Below are positions 16,605 to 25,292 of a stretch of DNA of 64,000 nt, in pieces; positions within the stretch are counted from its first letter, which is position 1; the number at the start of each line of letters is the position of its first letter. Source of the DNA: an uncultured Collinsella sp. (lineage in GTDB: Bacteria; Actinomycetota; Coriobacteriia; Coriobacteriales; Coriobacteriaceae); assembly GCA_937943045.1 (NCBI GenBank), contig CALEBN010000068.1:110674-174673 (forward strand). Direction: 5' to 3'. The notes under the pieces are model-generated. The model was not told the origin of the DNA, did no database searches, and saw nothing but the letters and a program-made list of their open reading frames with translations. A program made the position numbers and the translations under genes.

Positions 16605-17183
16605 GTGGTCACGACGACGTTTGCTTCGCCTTTGGGCGAAATCTTGCTTGCCGCTGATGGCCGCGGTCTGACGGGGCTTTGGTTTGAGGGGCAGGAGCAC
16701 TTTGGCTCCACGCTTCTCAAAGAAGATGCGGAGTACGTTGAAGGTGCCGATGCGGTTTCTGGTGCTGGCGGCATGTCGTCGGTGAGTCCCGCAAATGGTG
16801 TAGCCTCTTCGGTGCTTGAACGTTCCTGGGCTTGGCTGAATGCTTATTTTGCAGGGCAGGAACCTCGGTTTACGCCGCCGTTACATATGATCGGCACGGC
16901 GTTTCAGCGCGAGGTTTGGTTTGAGCTGCTTTCCATTCCGCGTGGCGAGGTTGCCACGTATGGCGAGATCGCCCGGCGTGTTGCGGCTCGACATCGTGTA
17001 CCGGGAAACGAGGCGCCCGTTGTGTCTCCTCGTGCGGTGGGGGCTGCGGTCGCACGTAATCCCATTTCGATTATCGTGCCGTGCCATCGCGTGGTGGCGG
17101 CCGACGGATCGCTCAACGGATATGCCGGCGGCCTTGACCGCAAGGAGTGGCTGCTGCGGCTCGAGGGTGCGTACGAGGAGTAA
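16605..17183 (+). CDS. ogt: Methylated-DNA--[protein]-cysteine S-methyltransferase
   Basis: A 192-residue suicide enzyme that removes alkyl groups from O6-alkylguanine. The acceptor cysteine lies in IIVPCHRVV near residue 160, followed by the GYAGGLDRKEWLL segment. The start is GTG with AAAGGAG about 6 bases upstream. A low-complexity Gly/Ser/Val linker near residues 50-65 separates the N-terminal ribonuclease-like and C-terminal catalytic domains. Ogt rather than Ada, because no AraC domain is fused. Confidence 0.93.
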   Translation: MVTTTFASPLGEILLAADGRGLTGLWFEGQEHFGSTLLKEDAEYVEGADAVSGAGGMSSVSPANGVASSVLERSWAWLNAYFAGQEPRFTPPLHMIGTAFQREVWFELLSIPRGEVATYGEIARRVAARHRVPGNEAPVVSPRAVGAAVARNPISIIVPCHRVVAADGSLNGYAGGLDRKEWLLRLEGAYEE

Positions 17184-17328
17184 CGTCAGGACACTTTGCA
17201 TAGCCAAGACGCCGTGAAAGAACGAGTCGCCGTCTTTTCGCGACCGGCATGCGTCCAAGCGCTCGGCATCTGAGCCTTAAGTTTGGTTAAGCCATATCCT
17301 GCGTATTTGAAAACGTGCAGGTTGAGCA

Positions 17329-17367
17329 GCTAAGGCTGCGCTAAGACGGCTGGCGGTGCGCTATCAT
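17329..17367 (+). promoter_or_regulatory. Tandem 11-base direct repeats overlapping a promoter
   Basis: GCTAAGGCTGC (17329-17339) and GCTAAGACGGC (17340-17350) are adjacent direct repeats of 11 bases, the spacing used by OmpR-family dimers. The second repeat covers the position expected for a -35 box relative to TATCAT at 17362-17367. This fits autoregulation of the response regulator gene 45 bases downstream. Confidence 0.45.
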
Positions 17368-17411
17368 CGGCGGTATCGAAACCTGTATAGCCGTGCGCCA
17401 AAGGAACAACT

Positions 17412-18101
17412 ATGAAGCTGATGCTTGCCGAGGACGAACCCGGCCTCTCCCGTGCCCTTACCGCGATTCTTCAACATAGCGACTACGAGGTCGATGCCGC
17501 CCTCGACGGTCTGACGGCGCTCGAATATCTGCTCGCCAACGACTATGACGCCGCAATCCTGGACATCATGGTGCCCGGCATGGATGGCATTGAGGTGCTC
17601 AAGCGCACACGCGCCGCCGGTAAGCGACTGCCCATCATCATGCTCACGGCCAAAAGCGAGGTGTCCGATAAGGTTGAGGGCCTGGACGCCGGCGCCAATG
17701 ACTATCTGACCAAGCCGTTTGCCGCCAAGGAGCTGCTCGCGCGCATTCGCGCCATGACGCGCGCCGCGACTGCGATCGATGCCACGACGCTCAGTGTGGG
17801 CAACGTGCGCCTCGATACGGCGGCTTGCACGCTTGTGGGTCCCTTGGGCGAGGAACACCTAGCCAATCGCGAGTTTCAGCTTATGGAACTCTTTATGCGC
17901 AACGCTGGCACGCGCATGCCCACCGAGCGTCTGATGCTCGAGGTTTGGGGTGAGGACGCGCCCGAAGGCGCCAACGTGGTGTGGGTCTACATCTCGTACC
18001 TGCGCAAAAAGCTGGCGGCGCTGGGTGCCAATGTGGCCATCCGCGCGTCGCGCAACCAGGGATATTCGCTTGAGGTTGTCGAGGAAGGCGAGCAGGCGTG
18101 A
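17412..18101 (+). CDS. OmpR-family response regulator
   Basis: A 229-residue two-component regulator. The receiver domain (1-120) has acidic residues at EDE 7-9, the phosphorylated Asp51 in AILDIMVPGMDG and the Lys in MLTAKSE. The C-terminal 100 residues form a winged-helix DNA-binding domain ending in the RNQGYSLE hairpin region. The stop overlaps the histidine kinase start by four bases (GTGA), so the two are translationally coupled. Confidence 0.94.
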   Translation: MKLMLAEDEPGLSRALTAILQHSDYEVDAALDGLTALEYLLANDYDAAILDIMVPGMDGIEVLKRTRAAGKRLPIIMLTAKSEVSDKVEGLDAGANDYLTKPFAAKELLARIRAMTRAATAIDATTLSVGNVRLDTAACTLVGPLGEEHLANREFQLMELFMRNAGTRMPTERLMLEVWGEDAPEGANVVWVYISYLRKKLAALGANVAIRASRNQGYSLEVVEEGEQA

Positions 18102-19471
18102 GCGTGCGCACGTGGTGTAAACGCATGACGGAGCGGTTTCACGCCGCCTCGAGTAGTACGGGGCGGGCAAATTCTGCTGACGCATTGGGCCGCCGCCTGC
18201 GTCGCAAGTTCATCCTGGTTGCCATGGGCGCCGTGACCGTGGTGCTCACGCTCATCATCGCCGGCATCAACATCGTCAATTATTCGCATGTCTGCAAGAT
18301 GGCCGACGCTCGCCTGGACTATATCCTGGCGGGCAAGGACGGTATCGATTGGGGGAACGAGCCTAAAGCCGATCCCGGCCAGGATGCGGTTGCCGGCAAG
18401 GTTGCTACTGGTAACCGGGCGGCTGTTCGCGACGGGCGTTTTGAAGGCATGACGGCGGAAGCTCCCTTTGACACGCGCTACTTTACGGTGACGATTGCCG
18501 CCGGACAGGTTGCCGATGTCAACACGGCCCGCATTGCCGCGGTGGGTGCCAAGCGCGCCGCCAGTATTGCCGCAAAGTTGCATTCCAAGGGTTGGGTCTC
18601 GGGTTTTTCTGGCAATTATCGCTATACGACTGACGTTCAAGACGGTGAGACCACCTATGTGTTCGTGGACTGCTCGCGTGAGCTTGCAAGCTTTCATTCG
18701 TTTTTGAGCGCGAGCGTGGCAATCAGTTGCATTGGCTGGTTGGCAGTGCTGGCAATTGTGGCGGGCGCCTCGGGTGCGGTGATTCGGCCGATGGTCGAGA
18801 GCTACAGCAAGCAAAAGCGCTTTATTACCGATGCAAGCCACGAGATCAAGACGCCGCTAGCTGTGATCGACGCCGCCAACGAGGTGCAGGAAATCGAGAG
18901 CGGCGAGAGCGAATGGACGCAGAGCATTCACGAGCAGGTCGCGCGGCTGACGGCGCTGACGGAGCGTCTGGTGTTCCTGGCGCGTATGGACGAGGGTTCG
19001 GCCGGCTTTACCATGACATCGATCGATCTTTCGGAGGCCGTGGACAAGGCGGCGGCGCCGTTTGAGTCGGTGGCGGTTTCGCGCGGCAAGCGTCTGTCGA
19101 CGTCGATTGCGAGTGGCGTGCGGGCCCATGCCGATGCTGCGGCGGTAGCGCAGGTGGTTGAGTTGCTGCTGGACAACGCCACACGCTACGCAAGCGAGGG
19201 CAGCGTGATTGAGCTAAGCCTGCGCGCAGACTCGCGCGGTGCGGGCAAAGGCTCGGCCGAGCTTGTCGTATCGAATGCTGTTGATGAGCTGCCCGAGGGT
19301 GACCTGGACCGGCTGTTTGACCGCTTCTACCGCGCAGATGTCTCGCGTAACTCCAAGACGGGCGGCTCGGGCGTGGGCCTATCTGTGGTGCGAGCCATCG
19401 CCGAGGCCCATGGCGGGAGTGCTTCTGTCTGCGGCCACAGCAACCAGATTACCTTCATCGTCCGCTTCTAA
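18098..19471 (+). CDS. Sensor histidine kinase
   Basis: A 457-residue membrane kinase with transmembrane segments near residues 36-56 and 208-230 around an extracytoplasmic sensor of about 150 residues. The phosphoacceptor His is about residue 248 in DASHEIKTPLAVID. The ATPase domain has the N box LLDNATRYAS and G box GGSGVGLSVV. Its start is GTG. The ABC exporter genes follow 85 bases later, so the likely role is sensing a cell-envelope or antimicrobial signal and driving the exporter. Confidence 0.93.
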   Translation: MSVRTWCKRMTERFHAASSSTGRANSADALGRRLRRKFILVAMGAVTVVLTLIIAGINIVNYSHVCKMADARLDYILAGKDGIDWGNEPKADPGQDAVAGKVATGNRAAVRDGRFEGMTAEAPFDTRYFTVTIAAGQVADVNTARIAAVGAKRAASIAAKLHSKGWVSGFSGNYRYTTDVQDGETTYVFVDCSRELASFHSFLSASVAISCIGWLAVLAIVAGASGAVIRPMVESYSKQKRFITDASHEIKTPLAVIDAANEVQEIESGESEWTQSIHEQVARLTALTERLVFLARMDEGSAGFTMTSIDLSEAVDKAAAPFESVAVSRGKRLSTSIASGVRAHADAAAVAQVVELLLDNATRYASEGSVIELSLRADSRGAGKGSAELVVSNAVDELPEGDLDRLFDRFYRADVSRNSKTGGSGVGLSVVRAIAEAHGGSASVCGHSNQITFIVRF

Positions 19472-19472
19472 A

Positions 19473-19507
19473 ACCTGCCAAAATAAACCTGTCCCTTTTT
19501 GGTCGGT
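19473..19507. repeat. REP-like hairpin CCTGCC family, copy 1 (inverted)
   Basis: AACCTGCCAAAA followed by TAAACCTGTCCC and TTTTTGGTCGG forms a hairpin with two mismatches. It is the reverse complement of the copies at 23028 and 41393 and sits directly after the kinase stop codon. Confidence 0.65.
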
Positions 19508-19556
19508 GGGAAATGGGTAATACTAAAGAGTTATCCGACCAGATTGGAATTAATCG

Positions 19557-20258
19557 ATGGCTTATATCGAATTCAAAGACGTCATCAAAGCATACGGCGA
19601 GGGCGATGCCCGCATTCACGCGCTCGACGGCGCGAGCTTTACCGTTGAGCGCGGTGAGCTCGCCATTATCCTAGGCGCCTCGGGTGCCGGCAAGACCACG
19701 GCGCTCAACATCCTGGGCGGCATGGATACGGTAACCTCCGGCACCGTGACGGTGGACGGGCGTGACGTGAGCGCTGCCAACGAGGCACAGCTTGTGGAAT
19801 ACCGCCGCGCCGACGTGGGCTTTGTCTTCCAGTTCTACAATCTGGTCCCCAACCTGACGGCGCTCGAAAACGTCGAGCTCGCAGCTCAGATCTGCCCCGA
19901 TTCGCTCGATGCCGAACAGACGCTTCGCCAGGTTGGCCTGGGCGAGCGCCTCGCCAACTTTCCGGCGCAGCTTTCGGGCGGCGAGCAGCAGCGCGTGTCC
20001 ATCGCCCGCGCACTGGCCAAGAATCCCAAGCTGCTTTTGTGCGACGAGCCCACGGGTGCACTCGACTACAAAACTGGCAAGCAGATCTTGCAGCTACTGC
20101 AGGATACCTGTCGCAAGCAGGGCATCACGGTCATTATCATCACCCATAACTCCGCGCTGGCGCCCATGGCCGATCGCTTGATTCGCTTTAAGAACGGTCG
20201 CGTGGAGAGCGAGACGGTTCAGCAAAATCCCGTGTCTATCGAGACGATCGAGTGGTAG
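19557..20258 (+). CDS. ABC transporter ATP-binding protein (MacB/LolD type)
   Basis: A 233-residue ATPase: Walker A GASGAGKTT at residues 40-48, Q-loop region FVFQFYNLVPNLTALENV (the NLV-NLT form is typical of LolD/MacB), signature LSGGEQQR and Walker B LLLCDEPTGALD. It pairs with the FtsX-like permease that overlaps or abuts its 3' end. Together with the kinase pair it resembles antimicrobial peptide or lipoprotein exporters. Confidence 0.94.
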   Translation: MAYIEFKDVIKAYGEGDARIHALDGASFTVERGELAIILGASGAGKTTALNILGGMDTVTSGTVTVDGRDVSAANEAQLVEYRRADVGFVFQFYNLVPNLTALENVELAAQICPDSLDAEQTLRQVGLGERLANFPAQLSGGEQQRVSIARALAKNPKLLLCDEPTGALDYKTGKQILQLLQDTCRKQGITVIIITHNSALAPMADRLIRFKNGRVESETVQQNPVSIETIEW

Positions 20259-20263
20259 CGCCC

Positions 20264-23029
20264 ATGGACCAAGATCGCCAAAACAGCCAAAACCACGATA
20301 CGGAGCACGCGGGTCGCGACCGGGAGTTCGCGACCTACCGCACCGCTCAAAGCTCAAACGATATGGTGCCGACGGTATTTCGCCGTGGCATCTACCGCAC
20401 GATTCGGGGCAGTCTTAAGCGCTTCCTATCTATCGTGGTCATCACCGCGCTTGGCGTGAGCGTGATGTGTGGCCTTAAGGCGGGCTGCGAGGATTTGTGC
20501 GATTCGGTCGATGCCTACTTTGACCAGCAGAATGTCTATGACATTAACGTGCAGTCGACCTATGGCCTTACGCGTGACGATCTTGCGGCTATTCAAGAGG
20601 TCGACGGCGTCGAGACGGTCGAGGGCATCTACACCGAGACCGCCTACACCGCCGTGGGCACAACGCGCGAGCGCGTGGTCGTGCAAAGTCTCTCCAAGGA
20701 GAACATCGATCAGCCGGTGCTGGTGAGCGGCGATTTGCCCGAGAGCGCCGATGAAGTCGCGGTGACTTCGAAGTTCCTGAAGGCTTCGGGCAAAAAGCTC
20801 GGCGATACGGTGAGTTTTGCCGCCAATGACGCGAGCTCGTCCAACCAAAGTGCCAAGGATCAGTTTGCCGCGGGCGATTACACCATTACGGCCGAGGTCC
20901 TCGATCCTACCGACGTGAGCTCCGACTCGACAGTCAACGCCTTTCGCGCTGCTTCGGCTGCGGACTATAAGTTCTATGTGAGCGAGGATGCCGCGACATC
21001 TTCTTCCTACTCCGCAGTCCACGTGATCGTCGAGGGAGCCAAGAGTCTTAACTCCTATTCAGATGCCTACACGACAAAGATCAACGAGGTCAAAGGCAAT
21101 ATCGAGAAGATCCGCGAGGAGCGTGAGAAGGCGCGCGTCCAGGAGTTGACGGTTGACACGCCGACAAGCTTGGATACGGCCGAGCGTCAGGCCGCCATGC
21201 TCTTTGGGATCGAGCAGGATAACATCAACCGTATGGCCGAGGGCAGCGAGGAGCGCGTCCAGGCTCAGGCCGAGTTGGACCAGCGCCGCGCCGCCGCCGA
21301 CCAGCATTTTGCCGATGCCCGCGCCGAGCTTTCCGATCTGGGCGAATGCACCTGGTACATTCAGGACCGCGGTAACATCGCAAGCTACTCGAGCGTCGAG
21401 AGCGACAGTTCTTCGATCGAGGCCATCGCCACGGTTTTCCCATTTATCTTCTTTGTCGTCGCTGTGCTCATCAGTCTTACCACCGCCACGCGCATGGTCG
21501 AGGAGGAGCGCACGCTTATTGGCCTGTACAAGGCGCTTGGCTATTCACGCGAGCGCATCCTGTCCAAATACGTGGACTATGCGCTGTGGGCATGTCTGAT
21601 CGGCGGCGTGCTCGGCAACATCATCGGATTTGTGGGCCTGCCGCTGTTCCTGTTTACGGTGTTCGACGACATGTACTCGCTGCCCCAGATGCTGCTCTCG
21701 TACGACATCGTGTCGTCGCTCGTGTCGGTGGCGCTGTTTGCCGTGGGCGTGGTGGGTGCCACGATTATCGCCTGCCGCCACGAGATGGCCGAGACCCCGG
21801 CCTCGCTCATGCGTCCCAAGGCCCCACGCGCCGGCTCTCGCATCTTGCTTGAGCGCATCGGCTTTATCTGGCGCCGCATGGGCTTTTTGAACAAGGTGGC
21901 AGCACGTAACCTGTTCCGCTACAAAAAGCGCGCCTTTATGACCATCTTCGGTATCGCCGGCTGCACGGCGCTCGTGATCTGCGGTATGGGCATTCGCGAC
22001 ACGTCGGTGGCGCTTTCGCCCAAACAGTACGGGCATATCACGCGCTACGACCTGCTGGCGGTCGCCAATCCCGACGATTTTTCGCAGACGTGCGCGGCAT
22101 TGGATGAGCGCAGCGCGGCCAATGATTTCAACGTGACCGTGACCTCGACCCTGCCGATTATGACCGACAACGTCACCTTTACGTTTGGCGGCAAGAGCGA
22201 GACCGTGCAGCTGATCGTGGTGCCCGATAACCGCACGAGTGACTTGGGCGATTACGTGCGTCTGGAGGATGAGTCCAAAGAACCGCTGCCTTTGCGTGAC
22301 GGAGACGTGTATCTGAGCAAAAGTTCACAGCTGGTGCTGGGGATTCAGCCGGGCGATACGGCTCACGTCCAGGATTCGTCGCTCAATGTTGCCAAGGTCA
22401 AAGTCAGCGACATTTCGCTTAACTATCTGGGCAACACGCTTTACATGACGCAGGGCACCTATGAGCGTGCGTTCGGTCGAAGCGCACGTCTTAACGGCGT
22501 CTTTGTGCTGCTTAAGGGCTCGTCGGCCGACCAGATTGCGTTTAGCAAGAATCTTAAGAGTGACGGTTGGCTTACGATTTCGAGTACGGCCGAGCATTGG
22601 GAAAACTATGAGGCGAACTTTACGATTATCAATTCGGTCGTGGTGCTCGTGACCTTCATGGCGGCGTGCCTATCGTTTGTGGTGGTGTTTACGCTGTCCA
22701 ACACGAATATCTCCGAGCGCGAGCGCGAGCTGGCGACCATTAAGGTGTTGGGCTTCCGTCGCGGTGAGGTGCACCATTACGTCAACAAGGAGACGTTGAT
22801 CCTCACGGCGATTGGCGCTGCGCTGGGCGTGCCGCTGGGCGGCTTGCTGGCCGAGAGTTTTACGTACATTTTGCAGATGCCGTCGCTGTACTTTGACGTC
22901 GAGGTCGAGCCGCTAAGCTACGTGCTCGCCGTGGTGCTTTCCTTTGGCTTTACGTTTATCGTCAACCTCGCTACCAATCGTATTCTCAACAAGATCGACA
23001 TGGTCGGCGCCCTCAAGAGTGCCGAGTAA
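20264..23029 (+). CDS. FtsX-like ABC transporter permease
   Basis: A 921-residue permease. A first membrane segment near residues 50-70 is followed by a large extracytoplasmic domain (about 80-370) with a charged coiled-coil stretch IEKIREEREKARV. Two FtsX domains follow, each with three membrane helices (about residues 385-510 and 785-915). This is the long four-domain form found in Firmicutes and Actinobacteria. An in-frame GTG at 20252 overlapping the ATPase stop is an alternative start. The terminator-like hairpin at 23028 begins within its stop codon. Confidence 0.9.
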   Translation: MDQDRQNSQNHDTEHAGRDREFATYRTAQSSNDMVPTVFRRGIYRTIRGSLKRFLSIVVITALGVSVMCGLKAGCEDLCDSVDAYFDQQNVYDINVQSTYGLTRDDLAAIQEVDGVETVEGIYTETAYTAVGTTRERVVVQSLSKENIDQPVLVSGDLPESADEVAVTSKFLKASGKKLGDTVSFAANDASSSNQSAKDQFAAGDYTITAEVLDPTDVSSDSTVNAFRAASAADYKFYVSEDAATSSSYSAVHVIVEGAKSLNSYSDAYTTKINEVKGNIEKIREEREKARVQELTVDTPTSLDTAERQAAMLFGIEQDNINRMAEGSEERVQAQAELDQRRAAADQHFADARAELSDLGECTWYIQDRGNIASYSSVESDSSSIEAIATVFPFIFFVVAVLISLTTATRMVEEERTLIGLYKALGYSRERILSKYVDYALWACLIGGVLGNIIGFVGLPLFLFTVFDDMYSLPQMLLSYDIVSSLVSVALFAVGVVGATIIACRHEMAETPASLMRPKAPRAGSRILLERIGFIWRRMGFLNKVAARNLFRYKKRAFMTIFGIAGCTALVICGMGIRDTSVALSPKQYGHITRYDLLAVANPDDFSQTCAALDERSAANDFNVTVTSTLPIMTDNVTFTFGGKSETVQLIVVPDNRTSDLGDYVRLEDESKEPLPLRDGDVYLSKSSQLVLGIQPGDTAHVQDSSLNVAKVKVSDISLNYLGNTLYMTQGTYERAFGRSARLNGVFVLLKGSSADQIAFSKNLKSDGWLTISSTAEHWENYEANFTIINSVVVLVTFMAACLSFVVVFTLSNTNISERERELATIKVLGFRRGEVHHYVNKETLILTAIGAALGVPLGGLLAESFTYILQMPSLYFDVEVEPLSYVLAVVLSFGFTFIVNLATNRILNKIDMVGALKSAE

Positions 23030-23068
23030 CCTGCCAAAAAGGGACAGGTTTATTTTGGCAGGTTTTAT
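23028..23068 (+). terminator. REP-like terminator CCTGCC family, copy 2
   Basis: AACCTGCCAAAA (23028-23039) pairs perfectly with TTTTGGCAGGTT (23053-23064), followed by TTAT. The loop contains GGGACAGG. The arms start in the FtsX stop codon, so it serves as the terminator of the exporter operon. Confidence 0.8.
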
Positions 23069-23071
23069 CTG

Positions 23072-23112
23072 GGCAAACGCCGGACACCTACGGGCGATCC
23101 GGCGTTTGCCCC
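23072..23112. terminator. Long hairpin next to the REP-like terminator
   Basis: GGGCAAACGCCGGA pairs with TCCGGCGTTTGCCC around a 13-base loop, a perfect 14-bp stem. It lies between convergent genes and could terminate either direction. Confidence 0.6.
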
Positions 23113-23144
23113 GTTTTGCTGGGGATGTCTGTCGTTCAGTGCTC

Positions 23145-23465
23145 TTACTGGCCAATCCAGTGTTGCGCATAGCTCTTAATGTCCTCGGTAAAACCGTCAA
23201 GGTCGTCAAGGGTGATCACGCTGTCGATAAGCAAATTGGCTATCTCGCGGTGCATTGTGCTGCGGCGAATGTCGTTTGCAATTACGCCTGAGGACAGCTT
23301 GTCTCTATTGAGGTGCTCTTCTAGTGCCCAAAATCTACTGGACGCTTCGCTGTCGCCGTTCAGCATCTCAACGTACTGGCCGATGAGCTTTTCCATATAA
23401 CGTTCTTGCCATTGAGGAAGCATTTTCTTAAACAGCTTCCAGTCGCTTTCGGCTACGTCGCGCAT
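23145..23465 (-). CDS. Conserved hypothetical protein, 106 aa
   Basis: A small, charged, helical protein beginning MRDVAESDWKLFKKMLPQW and containing an RRSTMHREIANLL segment. GGAGGACAT directly before the ATG at 23465 sets the start; the longer in-frame form from 23507 lacks a site. It resembles a widespread family of about 100-residue firmicute proteins of unknown role. No membrane segment and no DNA-binding motif are visible. It is convergent with the exporter operon. Confidence 0.7.
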   Translation of the reverse strand: MRDVAESDWKLFKKMLPQWQERYMEKLIGQYVEMLNGDSEASSRFWALEEHLNRDKLSSGVIANDIRRSTMHREIANLLIDSVITLDDLDGFTEDIKSYAQHWIGQ

Positions 23466-23593
23466 ATGTCCTCCGCTCGTCAAACGGGCTTTCCATTTGC
23501 CTTTCATTCTATTTGGTTTTCGCTCGCAGGCGTGGATGAGAGGCTCTCTTTAGCCTTCGAGATTGGGCTTGAATGGGTCGTATGCCACAAAAC

Positions 23594-23733
23594 GGGCCTA
23601 TCTACTACGTTTAATTGGATACTCTCAATCATGCCAGGAAAACGAAAAATAAAACCGCAGGTAAAAGGCCTGTCGATTTTCAAAAAAGGCAGGTATGGTC
23701 GGCTCTCTCGAGTTAAACGTAGTAAATAGGCCC
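23594..23733. repeat. 140-bp nested palindrome, ATAAAACCGCAGG family, copy 2
   Basis: The 21-base outer arms (23594-23614 and 23713-23733) pair with a single mismatch. The central part contains ATAAAACCGCAGG at 23649-23661, the same 13-mer as in the palindrome at 16264, in opposite orientation. The outer arms are unrelated between the two copies. Confidence 0.65.
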
Positions 23734-23795
23734 TTTTCTTGGCGCGTGGTCAGCTCAATGCTAATCTCCGTGCCGGAACTGGCCCAGTTGTTTGT

Positions 23796-23864
23796 AAGTT
23801 GCGGTGATATAGGGACTGTTTGGCGCTTTGGAGCCTCAAAACAGTCCCTATATCACCGCAACTT
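23796..23864. repeat. Dispersed palindrome, TTGCGGTG family, copy 2
   Basis: Perfect 26-bp arms (23796-23821 and 23839-23864) beginning AAGTTGCGGTGATATAG around a 17-nt loop. It lies 50 bases downstream of the XRE membrane protein gene, which ends at 23914 on the minus strand. Confidence 0.8.
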
Positions 23865-23913
23865 GGAAGGGGCGGGCGGTGTCGGATGAGTGGCGCTGGC
23901 TGGTTGGGGCGGT

Positions 23914-24834
23914 TTAGGCCTGTTTGCGGCACTTCCATTGTTTGCGACACCAGCGCATGAGCGCCTTTACGATGGGAATCGTGATGAGGATGATCCATGC
24001 AGGATGGGGCTGTCCCAAACAGAGCCACATGTAGAGGAACCAAGCGATGGCGGCTGCTGGATAGACGCATTCAGTGAGCTTTGACAAATGGCGTCGATCG
24101 ATAAAGTCACCAATCGCGTAGTAGACGGGAACCAAAAAGACGAGGAAAAGCCCCATGCCCCATGTGCCGTAGACAATGCCGAGCACCAGATAGGCGAGAG
24201 TGACAAGTGCGGGGAAGGGGAATTTGTTCCATGCACGTCCGACCTTGGTGTGGAAATGCTTGCCATGATGGTCGAGCTTGTCGTGTGCTTCCTTCCAGCT
24301 GGAAAACGTCTCGCCGTCGATGGTGACGGTGCCGTCGTCATTGGTACGCACGCTATGTCCATCGTCCTCAAGCGTATCGATATGCACGCCGCCCGGCCCC
24401 ACATGCACCTCTTCGCCCTTGCGCTCGTTGGTCACATGGATGCCGCTCCAACCAACATGGACTTCCTCGCCTTTATTGGGATCAATGACGTGGATACCGC
24501 GCGCGAGGGAAATATCGACAAGTGGTTTGTCACCGCAATCGACGTGCTCGGCAGAATCCTCAGCCTCGTCAGCCACATCCGCCGTCTCGGTGTCGGCGCT
24601 ACCGTCCTCCGGGCCGTCGGCATCGTTGGCCGCCTCCCCATATAGCAGCTTGTCCAACGACACGCCATACAGCGCGGCGAGCGCAATGAGGTTATCGGTA
24701 TCGGGTGAGGACTCGCTGCGCTCCCATTTACTAACAGCCTGGCGGCTTACGCCCAGCTGGGCAGCAAGCGCCTCCTGAGAAAGCCCGGCAGCTTTACGGC
24801 GATCGACGAGGCGCTGTGCCATCGCAAGATCCAT
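23914..24834 (-). CDS. XRE regulator fused to a membrane domain
   Basis: A 306-residue protein. Residues 1-65 form a classic helix-turn-helix (RRKAAGLSQEALAAQLGVS then RQAVSKWERSES). An acidic linker (about 70-110) follows, then two near repeats of the pattern GEEVHVGxxGIHV (about residues 120-165), and finally at least three membrane helices in the last 110 residues. A DNA-binding domain tethered to the membrane suggests a membrane-stress or transport-linked regulator. AAAGGAAC before the ATG at 24834 sets the start. Confidence 0.85.
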   Translation of the reverse strand: MDLAMAQRLVDRRKAAGLSQEALAAQLGVSRQAVSKWERSESSPDTDNLIALAALYGVSLDKLLYGEAANDADGPEDGSADTETADVADEAEDSAEHVDCGDKPLVDISLARGIHVIDPNKGEEVHVGWSGIHVTNERKGEEVHVGPGGVHIDTLEDDGHSVRTNDDGTVTIDGETFSSWKEAHDKLDHHGKHFHTKVGRAWNKFPFPALVTLAYLVLGIVYGTWGMGLFLVFLVPVYYAIGDFIDRRHLSKLTECVYPAAAIAWFLYMWLCLGQPHPAWIILITIPIVKALMRWCRKQWKCRKQA

Positions 24835-25019
24835 GGTGGTTCCTTTCGTTTGATGGTCGAATCGAATGAGCCGAGTATGCCGAGAACAACCGGTAGCGAC
24901 CACCATTTCTAGTTAGAATCTGCTCAAACCCTACCGCAACTACTGGTAGCAACCCCTAACGACCAGCCATTTTAGGACAAATGTCAATGCAAGTAGCAGC
25001 CAAGAGCTCCCACTCAGTA

Positions 25020-25086
25020 AATTGCGGTGGAGTAGTTCCTAAATTCAGCCATTTGCGGACTAAGCAGGAACTATTTCACCGCAACT
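25020..25086. repeat. Dispersed palindrome, TTGCGGTG family, copy 3
   Basis: Arms at 25020-25040 (ATTGCGGTGGAGTAGTTCCT) and 25066-25086 (AGGAACTATTTCACCGCAACT minus its ends) pair with a few mismatches around a 25-nt loop. It lies in the 458-base gap between the XRE gene and pfkA. Confidence 0.7.
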
Positions 25087-25148
25087 GAATTTCAGGTCAG
25101 GCACCCGCAGCAAGAAGACGAATAGCCTCGGCCTCCCTAGTTACCGCA

Positions 25149-25269
25149 GGAGCCCCCAGGGCTTACCTCCCAAATCTTTCCGCAGGACGGAAGGACCCCG
25201 CCGCGCGAAGCGCACGGCGGGGTCCTGACATGTCCGAGGACGATTTGGGAGGTAAGCCCTGGGGGCTCC
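25149..25269 (-). repeat. Nested-hairpin element NH-C, downstream of pfkA
   Basis: Perfect 28-bp outer arms (25149-25176 with 25242-25269) and perfect 12-bp inner arms (25192-25203 with 25215-25226), with an 11-nt loop TGCGCTTCGCG in the sense of pfkA. The internal strands are GTCCTCGGACATGTC and TCCGTCCTGCGGAAA. It starts 23 bases after the pfkA stop. The arms are unrelated to those of NH-A and NH-B; the GTCCTC and TGCGGA strings are identical. Confidence 0.8.
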
Positions 25270-25292
25270 GATGGGGGCGGTTCCAGCCGAGG

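Noticed and set aside
10425..25269. Integron attC sites for the nested-hairpin elements
   Set aside because: They resemble attC by being long imperfect palindromes, but the GTT/AAC core sites are not conserved, the flanking genes are core metabolism, and no integrase is present.
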